From: M3007 sp031398055
Lineage (GTDB): Bacteria > Bacteroidota > Bacteroidia > Chitinophagales > Saprospiraceae
Direction of reading: 5' to 3'
DNA: 37,093 nt
NCBI GenBank assembly: GCA_031398055.1
Contig: JANNMS010000340.1
Span: 1-37,093 of the forward strand
In this document: piece by piece, positions 6,809 through 15,527 of the stretch
Layout of the letters: every line of letters starts with the position of its first letter
Position numbering within the stretch: position 1 is the first letter of the stretch
Program-made: the position numbers and the translations under genes
The notes under the pieces: generated by a model
What the model was told of the DNA's origin: nothing
The model's input: the letters and a program-made list of their open reading frames with translations, nothing else
The model's database searches: none

Positions 6809-9800
6809 TCACTCCACCACAACCCGCCCATTCGCCATAAACACTTCATTTTCAACCCGGTAAAAATAAACTCCGGCTGGCAGGTTGTTCAAATTGACGG
6901 CAGTTTCGCCCACAAATTTTTCCAAACGAACCGCCCGGCCTTTTTCATCGAACAATTTGAAACGAGCCTCGCCTTCCAAATTTGTCCTAATTTTCAACAC
7001 ACCGTTCGACGAAACTGGGTTCGGGGAAATTTCAACTTCAAATTGATTTGAAATTTCAACCGCCGTTTCATTTTTCCTTTCCGAAATTTCAAAATTTGGT
7101 GGCACTGCGCCCGGCGGTTTCGTGATGATAAATTGACTGCCGAAACTCGTCAAATTATTTCCAGTTGAAAAAGTCACCGCACCGTTCGTGCCCACCGTCC
7201 GCAGGTCGCCGATGTCCTGCAAATTCCAAGTTGCGCCCTCGCCGTTGGCCGTCCGGCGGAAAAGTTTGTACTGATTTGCGGTGGTGTTCGCCGGGACGTT
7301 TCCGATTTTTTGAAAAACAATTTTTGTCAAATTCGTAAAATTCTGGTTCGTCCCGTAATTTCTGACCACCCAATAACCCGTAGAAATCGGGTCGGTATTT
7401 GGATTTTGGTCGGGCGCGAGATTGATTCTGGTGGCCACAACTTCGCCTGCCGGAAATGTCCCGGTCGTTGGCCAATAGGCAATGACGTTGACCAGCGAAC
7501 CAAAATTTTTCGTCCCGCCCGTCGCAATCGTCAATCGTTTTGCCTTGCCGGGGCCGATGGCGACCGTCGAATTTATCCGAGAAGCCGCGCCAGAAAGTGA
7601 TGCGTGCAAAGTTGCAGCCCTGTCAAAAACGGTATTCCCCGATGGTTCGTTGAACTGAAAATAAGCCAACATTTTTGTTTCGGCAGTCGGGATTTTCCGC
7701 AAATTCATCTTTTCCCGAACCTCAATTTGCGTCAAAGATTTATTGAAAATACAAACTTCGTCCAAGTCGCCTTTGACAAAACGGCCGCCCCAATCTTTGT
7801 AACTGCCTAATTGTGAGTTACTTGTAAAATTTACTTTTGTCAAAGTGAGGCCAGAATGTTGCGCCGGAACTCCATTTAAATAAATCGTCACCGAAGTTGG
7901 CGCAACAACCAGCGCAACGTGCGACCATTGTCCACTCGGAACTTCCAATCCTGAATCCCACCACCACGCGCCACCCGGCCAATGATAACCAAGATGATTA
8001 TTTCCCGGTTGAAAATGCAAACCTGCCGACACGCCATCGTGCATAAAAATGGAAGCATAATCTGGTTGGATGCCATCCGGTTTTACCCATGCCGAAACTG
8101 AAAAAGTATTGGTATTTACATTCAAAGGTGGGATGACCACGCTACTTTCTGCACTGTTTCCACCCAAACGAACGGCTTTTCCGGGAATACTGTCGGCGGC
8201 ACATTCCGAACCGACGGTCAAATTCAAAGTATCGTAAGTCGTTGTGCCAGAATAAGTTAAAGCCATGATGGCTTGATAATTTCCAGAAGCAGGAAAAAAC
8301 GCGCGCGGGTTTCGAGTAGTCGAATCACTTTTCCAAACCGCGCCCGGAAATTGCCAAAACCACGTCGCGCCCGTGTGATTTACATTTGAATAATCATCAA
8401 AATAGAAGGTATCGCGCTGGCAACCGGAGTACAATTTATTGGCCATCGCGTTTGCTTTTGGAACAGAAGTTTCAAAAAGCGGAGATTCCCAAACCCCAAA
8501 ACTCCAACACCCATTTCTAATTTTTCCGGTTTTGTAAAATGGTTTCAAGCGATTTGTTTCCGCTGAAAGCGGCAAACCATCGGAGAATGGTTGCCAATCT
8601 GAGTGCGTATTATTTCTGTAAAAAACACCGCCGTTCGTTCCAATATAGACTCCGCCATTCGTACCATACTGAGCCATAATGTTTTGCACGGTTTTTCCAT
8701 CCAAAATGGCAGTTGTCAGGTTTGTCCAAGTCGAACCGCCGTTTGTTGTTTTGTAAACTTTTTTTCCATTCGAACCGTAAGTCACCGAAGCCCACAAAAT
8801 ATTTGGGTCGGAGTCCGAAAGCGCCAATTTGATGCGGTCATTGTTATTTGGCAAGGGTAGGGCAGTGCAAAGTGTAAAAGTCGTTCCGCCATTTGTGGAT
8901 TTATAAATCATATCGTCCGTGCCATTCCACTGCGAAACGTACATGATTTGCGGGTTCGAACGACTGATTTCAATTTCAAAAACTTCTTTGTCCGCAGCAC
9001 CCGGAAAAGTATAAACCACCGAAAAAGTACTTCCACCATCCAATGATTTCCACAATTTATTTTCTTTTCCCAAAAAAACAATGCTCCAACAATTGGGATG
9101 CCAAACCATTTCCGAGTTTTGATAATATGCGTAACTCTCGTTCGGCCAATCACTTACCGAAAAATAAGTAGGTGTCCCGGTCAATGTCGCAGGGATTTTA
9201 TAACCACCAATATCTGAATGGTATGTTTTTCGACCTGGCCCAGGATTTACATAACCCGTCGCGGCTTCTGCTCCACCGAGAGCCAAAAAACTTCCGGCAG
9301 GATAACCAGAATAATAAGCCATATTTCCATTGTGGTACCGACCACCAACCATAATATCATCGTTCCAACCAGAATCAAAACCCCACAAATCCGCGCCAGA
9401 AATACCATTGTTTCGAGATTGGGTAGTCGTTCCAGCATTTGATGAATAATCCAAACCACCATCCGAAGCAATCCACAAATCCGAACCAACCCACGAAATC
9501 TGTTGCACATCCGGATGCCGATAACCCGTTTGATTGCCCACATATCCACCAAAAGCCGTCCAAGTTTGACCACCATTTATACTTTTCCACCACGAACATC
9601 CACCGGCAATCAGTTCATTTTCATTTGCCGGATTTACCGTAATTCCAGAATCATAAAAACCTTGATAAAACCAATCCACACCATCCGCATCCATCAAATT
9701 GACGTGATTTGGAATAGAATATGGCGTTCCAATTGCATTCGAAGGATGTGTATTTGCCCAATTTGTTCCGCCATCCGAAGACACAAACACGCCCACATAT

Positions 9801-10855
9801 CCACCCAAATTACCATTGTCGCCCATTAAATAAACGTACAATTTCGAAACATTCGAAGGACAAGTTGCAATCAAAGCACCTGAAATATCTTCCGCACCAG
9901 CAGTTGCATACCAACCATTTCCAACAACAGACCAAGTTGCACCACTGTCCGTACTGCGGACAAATTGAGAAGACGCACCATTTTTCCGAACGGCATAAAA
10001 CGTCGCGCCATCACCGATTTTTTGTTTGATTGTCCAAGTCCGATTGGAAAAAAGCAAAGTCCATGTCGTACCACCATTTGTCGAACGATAAAAACCACCA
10101 TCACACGCAGCCATCACAATCAATGGATTGGAAGTTGAAACCGCAAAATCATTTACCCACAAACCATTCAATGAAAAAGCAGTCGTCCAATTCGTGCCGC
10201 CGTCAATTGTTTTTACAATTTTCCCACTTGTTCCAGCCCAAACTGTATTTGGGTCGTTTGGATGGATTTCCACCGCACCGAACGCACCGTGCGTCATATT
10301 TTTTGTCAAAAGTGTCCAGTTCAAACCTTTATCCGTTGTTTTCCAAAGACCACCGGACTCTCCGCCAGCATACAAAATCGAATTGTTCGACGGCGCGATA
10401 TCAAAACTATATATATTGGTGTGGCGGGAAATCGGAGTTTGCAAACCATCATCGTGCAAATGTTTTTTTGGCCCAGCGAATGTCCAACTGCCTGCTAAAA
10501 CACCCCGTTTTGCAGCATCCGCATCATTGTTCCTTTCATTCAATAATTGATTTTCAAAAGATTGCTGCGCTTCGACACTCGGAATGTTCAAAAAACCATC
10601 GCCATCGGTAAATGGCCGTGCCCATTGCATCCAACGTTTGAAAAACTGGGTGTAACTGTTTTTTTCATAAGGTTTGTCCTTGAAATATTCGCGGTAAGCA
10701 TGTTGGATTTCAAAGACATTTGGGTGGTCGGAGTCCATCATTTTTACCCAAACTGGCGCATCGGACAGTTTATCCGTAAAATAAGGACGGTTTTGGGCAG
10801 AAATATTTTGGCAAAGCCAAAATGTGGCAAGCAGAATGAAGGCGAATTTTTTCAT
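6809..10855 (-). CDS. Giant secreted BNR-repeat / LamG-like protein with T9SS sorting domain
   Basis: A 1348-aa surface or secreted protein. Signal peptide 1-20 (ends ISAQ). From ~110 to ~790 there are many VPS10/sialidase-type BNR repeats with Asp-box-like units such as STDSGATWSVV, SINGGQTWTAF and TTNGGSTWTNL, predicting a beta-propeller. A PKD-like segment follows (~800-885), then a LamG/concanavalin-like domain (~890-1085, FSVSAWVKPDG, GQWSHVALV, GDLDEVCIFN), an unclassified beta region, and a T9SS type A tail from ~1265 (EISPNPVSSNGVL). No catalytic sialidase Arg-Ile-Pro motif was seen, so enzymatic activity is not implied. Probable role: adhesion or glycan/protein binding at the surface. 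It resembles the protein at 34425 in its BNR part. Confidence 0.88.
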   Translation of the reverse strand: MKKFAFILLATFWLCQNISAQNRPYFTDKLSDAPVWVKMMDSDHPNVFEIQHAYREYFKDKPYEKNSYTQFFKRWMQWARPFTDGDGFLNIPSVEAQQSFENQLLNERNNDADAAKRGVLAGSWTFAGPKKHLHDDGLQTPISRHTNIYSFDIAPSNNSILYAGGESGGLWKTTDKGLNWTLLTKNMTHGAFGAVEIHPNDPNTVWAGTSGKIVKTIDGGTNWTTAFSLNGLWVNDFAVSTSNPLIVMAACDGGFYRSTNGGTTWTLLFSNRTWTIKQKIGDGATFYAVRKNGASSQFVRSTDSGATWSVVGNGWYATAGAEDISGALIATCPSNVSKLYVYLMGDNGNLGGYVGVFVSSDGGTNWANTHPSNAIGTPYSIPNHVNLMDADGVDWFYQGFYDSGITVNPANENELIAGGCSWWKSINGGQTWTAFGGYVGNQTGYRHPDVQQISWVGSDLWIASDGGLDYSSNAGTTTQSRNNGISGADLWGFDSGWNDDIMVGGRYHNGNMAYYSGYPAGSFLALGGAEAATGYVNPGPGRKTYHSDIGGYKIPATLTGTPTYFSVSDWPNESYAYYQNSEMVWHPNCWSIVFLGKENKLWKSLDGGSTFSVVYTFPGAADKEVFEIEISRSNPQIMYVSQWNGTDDMIYKSTNGGTTFTLCTALPLPNNNDRIKLALSDSDPNILWASVTYGSNGKKVYKTTNGGSTWTNLTTAILDGKTVQNIMAQYGTNGGVYIGTNGGVFYRNNTHSDWQPFSDGLPLSAETNRLKPFYKTGKIRNGCWSFGVWESPLFETSVPKANAMANKLYSGCQRDTFYFDDYSNVNHTGATWFWQFPGAVWKSDSTTRNPRAFFPASGNYQAIMALTYSGTTTYDTLNLTVGSECAADSIPGKAVRLGGNSAESSVVIPPLNVNTNTFSVSAWVKPDGIQPDYASIFMHDGVSAGLHFQPGNNHLGYHWPGGAWWWDSGLEVPSGQWSHVALVVAPTSVTIYLNGVPAQHSGLTLTKVNFTSNSQLGSYKDWGGRFVKGDLDEVCIFNKSLTQIEVREKMNLRKIPTAETKMLAYFQFNEPSGNTVFDRAATLHASLSGAASRINSTVAIGPGKAKRLTIATGGTKNFGSLVNVIAYWPTTGTFPAGEVVATRINLAPDQNPNTDPISTGYWVVRNYGTNQNFTNLTKIVFQKIGNVPANTTANQYKLFRRTANGEGATWNLQDIGDLRTVGTNGAVTFSTGNNLTSFGSQFIITKPPGAVPPNFEISERKNETAVEISNQFEVEISPNPVSSNGVLKIRTNLEGEARFKLFDEKGRAVRLEKFVGETAVNLNNLPAGVYFYRVENEVFMANGRVVVE

Positions 10856-11098
10856 CTAAAATTAAAAATTTGAAAATTGGATAGGCGCAAGGGTGGGTAT
10901 TCATCTAGGCATGCACGCGCGGTTCATTAAATGTGCATTTTTATCAAACCATTGCGGTTTGATGGGGCGAAAATAATCAAAAAAATATGGTGGGGAAGGG
11001 TTGTTGTTCTGTATTGCTGGGTGATGTTGATAATACGATTACTAAACTTTTAAAGTTTAGTAATCGTATTTTTTACTTGGTGCGAACGGGCATTATAA
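10856..11098. other. Intergenic region with two hairpins, no gene
   Basis: The 243 bp between the two minus-strand T9SS genes contain an 8-bp hairpin at 10943-10963 (ATCAAACC/GGTTTGAT) and a longer palindrome at 11032-11070. No convincing coding sequence was seen. The promoter of the gene starting at 10855 is presumably here but is not clear. Confidence 0.5.
11032..11070. repeat. 39-bp palindrome, related to one inside the hybrid regulator gene
   Basis: Near-perfect palindrome beginning AATACGATTACTAAAC and ending in its complement, with a T run on the plus-strand side (11067-11074). The inner 29 bp match a palindrome at 32565-32593 with three paired compensatory differences. It lies just downstream of the gene ending at 11099 and could serve as its terminator, though the minus-strand side lacks a T run. 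Confidence 0.65.
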
Positions 11099-12937
11099 TT
11101 ATGGTTTTTCTACAAAAAACTGCCCCGTTATCTGCTGTCCTTCAACAGTCGTACGAACAACATATTTGCCGTTTAGATATCCATTCAAGTTTACAATTGC
11201 CTCTGTATTATTTACGGAAATTGATGATTTCAAATTTCCTTGAAAATCTATTATCTCTAAATTATTCATCTGGCAATTGATTTCGCTTCCGCTTTCTTCA
11301 TCAAATTTCACCAAATGGATATTAATAAAATCTTGGGCTGGATTGGGTGATATTTTAAAGAACCATTGTTGATAATTGCAAGCCCAATAACTTGGAATAA
11401 AGATATAACTCTGAGTGCGGTTGCCACAAACGTTTGATGCTGTTGCAGTAGCATAGACCGTGTTATAAGGCGGAGACTTTTGTGGATTGTACTGCAACGT
11501 GAAATCGAATTCATGACAATTCCAATAAATTGAACTTGCTCCGGTGGCAGTCCAATTGTCCATGCAGTTATTGTCATCCCCCAAAACTTCTGTGTCAATC
11601 CAGTGGCTGCCCAATCCTTCATTTGGGCAAATGTAATTGATGTAATTGGCGGGTCTGTCATCAACTTTTAGTCCTCGGATTAGCGGTGTGCCTGCAAAAA
11701 AAGTGTCCACATATTTTACAGTCGAATCACAACCCATTAACGTAAAAGTTATGGAGCAATTTGCGCCACCAATTCCGGGCGAAAGTGTTGCTGAATGCCC
11801 GGTGCCAGAAGATGGCGAAACGGGGTTAGATATTCCTGGTGTTATCGATTTCACTTCCCACGAAGTAGATACTCCGGCTGGTGGTGGAATGCTCAATTTA
11901 AATTCTGATGTCGAACACAAATTATCGGGACCAACCAATTGCGTCAATGGATTTATCAATCGAAGGGGCAGATAAAGGTTGCAAGTTGAATCCACTCCAT
12001 AACCCTTCACTTTTACATTAATGGTTCGTCCTTTTGTGCCGTCAGTCTGATATTTCACAGTGTTGTCCAATTCGCCCAGTTTTGTCTAGCCAGGGGCAGG
12101 CGAAACAGACCATTCCCAAGTTACCCCAGAAGATGGATAGGCAAAATTGTTCGGCAATGGCGCACAATTGAAGGTGTTTTGAATCGGTTGGCCGCAAAGT
12201 TCGTATACCTGATTGACTGGCGTGATGGGACAAGGCGATGGCATCGCTCGCAATGTTGTGATTGTGCCAATGTCAGATAACCCTGCCATACTACATGCAC
12301 GGTTGTAAACCCTTGCTGTGATGGCTCCGCCTGTACCCAAATTGGTAGTGGCTTCTATGGTTTCAAATTGCGTTTGATTGCCAGCAGTGATTGTCCAGCC
12401 CAATGGAACTGTCCATTGGTACTGGTCTAATTTGAACGCTGCAAGGTTCATGCTGTCTTTTTTGCCTATCCAAGGATAGTAGGCAGTGGCTTTGTAGGTG
12501 ATTTTGTGCGTGAAACCTGCTGTTGGTTTGCCCGCTGGGGTTTGGGTGATGGTTGGTTTTACTTTTGCAATTGATAAAACGGGGATGAAAAAAGTACGAG
12601 TTGGTTTGGCGGAGCAGGCTTGTCCAGCAATTTTCCCGATGACAATTTTGCAACTGTCGCCGTTGTTCTGCCAATTGATGGTAATTCTGCCATCTGCTTG
12701 TATCATGTCGGTGACATCGCCCGCAGGAAATCCATTGACAATGTTCATTGTATGGCAACTGTCATTCCAACCGATGATTTCATACTGGATGTTAGTTTCT
12801 GGGCAAACGCCGTAATCTTCCACAAATTCCCAAGTCGAGTTGTTTCGAAAGAATTTTGCACGAAGCGTTTGAGAAATTGCAATATTAGCAACCAGAAAAG
12901 AGGCTGCGATGGTGAGAAAAAATTTATTTTTTGACAT
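11099..12937 (-). pseudogene. T9SS PKD-like protein gene interrupted by an in-frame amber codon
   Basis: One reading frame runs from ATG 12937 to the stop at 11099 apart from a single TAG at 12086-12088 (codon 284); the part before is 283 aa and the reading resumes in the same frame for 328 codons. The N-terminal part has a signal peptide (~1-22, NIAISQ) and Cys-rich Ig/PKD-like repeats; the C-terminal part has another PKD-like repeat (DNLCSTSEFKLSI) and a T9SS type A tail from ~525 (KISPNPAQDFINIH). Intact, it would be a ~611-residue surface protein. A nonsense mutation, a sequencing error or readthrough are all possible; a separate start for the second half (a TTG at 12070) would lack a signal peptide and is unlikely. 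Its first codons overlap the upstream gene by 14 bp. Confidence 0.72.
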
Positions 12938-13610
12938 TTTTTTTGTGTTTTTGAAGTGAATAAATAAGATTTAGAACCATAATAGGTTCGATTTTAGTAA
13001 AAAACCTTTTACTATTTTCGCCTCCTTGCGACCAAGGAAGATCCCTTGAATACAAATATTTCTTTTCGTATTTAATCAGTGCGGCTGATTCTAGGGTAAT
13101 GGATAAATATTTGGTCAAATTCATCTGAAATCCGGTTAAACCATTCAGTCCAATCGTGTAGTTTCTAATTGTATCGTAATAATAGGTAGTGCTGCCTACC
13201 GAATAATATTGGTTGCTACGAGTAAAGCTACCCACCACATCGATTCCAAAAAACCATCGGTATTTCGGGAAAATGGTTTTCCATTCATGTCCAAAAGCAA
13301 TGTAGGGCGAATATCCTTTGTAGTCATCGATAAGATGACCGTCCCATGCTTTTACAAGCCGTTTTTCGGTGTCCATGCCGATGCGAAAACGCAAGGCTTT
13401 GCACTTGTTGTTCCTAAATCCGTAGTTGCGTCGGATAAAAATCGAAGCCTCGGGGACTTTATTTTTGTCAATCAGCCCAAGTAGGTCAATACCAATTTCC
13501 CATTTTTGTATTTGTGTCGAATCGGTAGCCGTTTGGCCAAAACCAAAAAATGATAGGGTTACTCCTGCCCAAACCAAGAGTGTGCGGATTTTTTGCATTT
13601 TTTTCTGCAT
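12924..13610 (-). CDS. Probable outer-membrane beta-barrel protein
   Basis: A 228-aa protein with a signal peptide (residues ~1-26, ending FGFGQ) followed by alternating aromatic and polar stretches typical of outer-membrane beta strands (for example YSPYIAFGHEW, YRWFFGIDVVGSF, TIGLNGLTGFQMNL). No T9SS tail. The basic C-terminus (KKHKKNVKK-like) is unusual for a barrel that ends in an aromatic residue, so a lipoprotein-like or periplasmic beta protein is also possible. It overlaps the start of the interrupted T9SS gene by 14 bp, pointing to co-transcription and perhaps translational coupling. No specific family was recognised. An in-frame ATG four codons later is an alternative start. Confidence 0.6.
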   Translation of the reverse strand: MQKKMQKIRTLLVWAGVTLSFFGFGQTATDSTQIQKWEIGIDLLGLIDKNKVPEASIFIRRNYGFRNNKCKALRFRIGMDTEKRLVKAWDGHLIDDYKGYSPYIAFGHEWKTIFPKYRWFFGIDVVGSFTRSNQYYSVGSTTYYYDTIRNYTIGLNGLTGFQMNLTKYLSITLESAALIKYEKKYLYSRDLPWSQGGENSKRFFTKIEPIMVLNLIYSLQKHKKNVKK

Positions 13611-14163
13611 TTAAAAAGGTGAGAAAATAAATTGGAAAGTGTGGATGGTTGGCGTGGTAAATACGCCGTGTGATTTTTTTGGAATAAAAACATGGCAAAT
13701 TTCGGTTTTTATTTTTTTTGTTGACATCAAATTTGATGCGTCAAAGATGGTGGGAATGTTTTACTATAAAAAGGAGGTGTTTTGGAAATTATAAGGTTCT
13801 TAAAACCGACAAATAGAACTTAATTAATTGATTATCAATAGATAAATGGCTAAATAGAATAGGATTCTAATTTGCTTTTACAGTTTTTTTCCGTTTTCCT
13901 ATTTCAACCAAAAGACCTTCAAACAGCCATGTCACGTCTAAAATAACAAAAAACACCCATTCTTTCCCCCTTGCGCAGAGACTGTGCCTCGTGTGTACTA
14001 TCTACAAGGCTTGGCCTTATTAAGCAAACCCCTTTCCAGCCTCAAAATATACTACTTTTTCAAAATTCCAAACTTCCCCCAAACAAAATAACAAAAAAAC
14101 CACCTCACCAACATTTTTCCCACCGCATTCCCGTCACACGTCCAAACGAAACAAGCATAAATT

Positions 14164-14306
14164 CGCAACGATTCAGCACGGAATCGTTGCGCTTTTGTAC
14201 CGAATCATTGCGATTTTGTACCGAATCGTTGCGATTCCGTACCGAATCGTTGCGATTTTGTACAGAATCTTTGCGATTCCGTACAGAATCTTTGCGATTT
14301 CGTGCT
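14164..14306. repeat. 21-bp tandem minisatellite with internal hairpins
   Basis: Six head-to-tail 21-bp units at 14181, 14202, 14223, 14244, 14265 and 14286, each close to GAATCGTTGCGATTYYGTAC plus one base. Most units contain an inverted GAATCG/CGATTC or GAATC/GATT pair. The array is preceded by an inverted CGCAACGATTC (14165-14175) that can pair with the first unit (GAATCGTTGCG). Because 21 is divisible by three, it is open on both strands and yields false heptapeptide-repeat ORFs. Confidence 0.9.
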
Positions 14307-14512
14307 TGTTTTGAAAACAAATTTTGAACAAACGTTTGATTGTCAATGGTTTACAGGGATTGAACCTTTTCTGCGTCCCGGCTAAAACTGCACCTCCACA
14401 AAGTTTTTGCGCGACTGCCCGGTTACAGTTTTCGAATATCCCACAATCATTTTACGGCGCATTTCTTGGTAACATGTGGTTCAATTTCATTTTTTCATTC
14501 ACTGGAGTTTAG

Positions 14513-14638
14513 GAACACAGAGGCTCACAGAGAAACAGAGGGCACAGAGGTTTTCTTTATAAAAAATTGATTTGCCTCGATAAATCCCCAAAAATTTAAA
14601 CCTCTGTGCCCTTTGTTTCTCTGTGATTCTCTGTGTTC
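14513..14638. repeat. Long inverted repeat of the ACACAGAG type
   Basis: Two 41-nt arms (14513-14553 and 14598-14638) pair with three mismatches around a 44-nt spacer. The arms are built from CACAGAG words, similar in style to the inverted repeats at 15417-15519 and 21402-21497 but not the same sequence. It ends 24 bp before the start codon at 14663. Confidence 0.85.
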
Positions 14639-14662
14639 ATAAACTCTTTTAAAATTGCTTTT

Positions 14663-15412
14663 ATGCTTTACCACATCAACCTCACGGCGTTCAACACGCA
14701 GTCGCCGTCCAATTTGTTTTTGTACACCGAGAACCGGATTGTTGACCTGACCAACAACCCTTATTTCACGGAAATGACCCCGACCCTCGAAAGGATGACT
14801 TCGGAAAATCAAGCGATGCTCCGGGCAGAAAGTATATATAAAAAGGATAAAAACCCCGACACTGAAAATGCCCGGAACTTGGCGTACCAAAAGGTTTTGG
14901 ACAACCACAACGCTTGGATTGCTCAAATCGAAACGACAGCGGGGGACGATTTGACGATTATTGATTCGACGGGGTACACGGCTGCGGTGACCAAGGTGGG
15001 GAGTATTGTGCCGCAAGACGTGCCGCCCGCGCCGACGCTCCGGCCGAGTTCGACGCCGGGTTCGTTGCGGATGATGGTGGATACTTATACGCAGAACAGT
15101 GCGCGGATTTTTTACAACTGGGAAATATCGACGGATGGCATCGCTTTTCAATTTTTGCCGCAAGGCAAGGGTGGTTCGCGCCGGACTTTGTCGGACTTGG
15201 AATTGGAGAAAAAATACTGGTTCCGGGTGTCTTATGCCACGGTTGCAGGTTCTGGACGGCCTTCGGAAGCGATTGAAATCGTTCTGACGCGTGCTTTGAC
15301 GGCGTACGGGCTGAAAAAAATGCCGAAAAAAGGCAAGGCAAAATTGGTCAATGGCGATTCGCCGGCGATGAAAAGTGTGTCCAAAAGGGCGGTGCGCGCA
15401 AAAGCTGCTTGA
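14663..15412 (+). CDS. FnIII-like domain protein of unknown function
   Basis: A 249-aa protein with no signal peptide or membrane segment. Residues ~1-110 are mixed helical (TENARNLAYQKVLDNHNAW), residues ~120-215 resemble a fibronectin type III fold (PPAPTLRPSS..., WEISTDGIAFQFL, LELEKKYWFRVSYATVAGSGRPSEAIEI), and the tail from ~220 is strongly basic and Ala/Lys-rich. ATG 14663 is preferred over an upstream ATG at 14633 because the latter lies in the inverted repeat. I do not recognise a specific family. It stands between two inverted repeats, without operon partners. Codon use is like the neighbours, though the window gives no clue to partner or substrate. Confidence 0.65.
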   Translation: MLYHINLTAFNTQSPSNLFLYTENRIVDLTNNPYFTEMTPTLERMTSENQAMLRAESIYKKDKNPDTENARNLAYQKVLDNHNAWIAQIETTAGDDLTIIDSTGYTAAVTKVGSIVPQDVPPAPTLRPSSTPGSLRMMVDTYTQNSARIFYNWEISTDGIAFQFLPQGKGGSRRTLSDLELEKKYWFRVSYATVAGSGRPSEAIEIVLTRALTAYGLKKMPKKGKAKLVNGDSPAMKSVSKRAVRAKAA

Positions 15413-15416
15413 TTGT

Positions 15417-15519
15417 TGGGACACAGATGACACAGATTTTCAAACACAGATTTTAAAGGATTTTTTTAAAAAAAATCTGTGTAAATCTGTGTTTGAAAAT
15501 CTGTGTTATCTGTGTCCCA
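15417..15519. repeat. Inverted repeat (ACACAGAT type) between convergent genes
   Basis: Arms of 37 nt (15417-15453 and 15483-15519) pair with one mismatch around a 29-nt A/T-rich spacer; both ends read TGGGACACAGAT toward the centre. It fills almost the whole gap between two convergent genes and may act as a two-way terminator. It is homologous to 21402-21497. Confidence 0.9.
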
Positions 15520-15527
15520 TTACTTGC

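Larger units (their letters stand above)
13611..14662. other. Gene-poor kilobase with minisatellite and inverted repeat
   Basis: No convincing gene in this stretch; short open frames are either low-complexity translations of the 21-bp repeat or lack family features. It holds a small hairpin at 13973-13987 (GCGCAG/CTGTGC with one G-T pair), the tandem repeat at 14164-14306 and the 41-bp-arm inverted repeat at 14513-14638. By eye it is more AT-rich than neighbouring genes. Confidence 0.55.

Noticed and set aside
7155..10611. Numerous plus-strand open frames opposite the giant BNR gene
   Set aside because: They are antisense shadows with low-complexity composition and no recognisable domains.
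6809..10855. Annotation as an active sialidase
   Set aside because: Asp-box repeats are present but no Arg-Ile-Pro motif or arginine triad context was seen; such repeats are common in non-enzymatic propellers.
11099..12070. The C-terminal half of the interrupted T9SS gene as an independent gene starting at a TTG
   Set aside because: It would have a T9SS tail but no signal peptide, and it continues the frame of the preceding half across one TAG.
14164..14306. CRISPR array
   Set aside because: Units are contiguous 21-bp repeats without unique spacers, and no cas gene is nearby.
13971..14327. Open frames across the minisatellite on both strands (118 and 71 codons)
   Set aside because: They are heptapeptide translations of the 21-bp tandem repeat, with no flanking conserved domain or convincing start context.
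14356..14366. tRNA T-loop-like GGTTCAATCCC on the minus strand
   Set aside because: The T stem is imperfect and no matching acceptor or anticodon arm could be found upstream.
14633..14662. Upstream ATG at 14633 for the FnIII-like protein
   Set aside because: It lies within the right arm of the inverted repeat; the ATG at 14663 gives the natural start of the protein.
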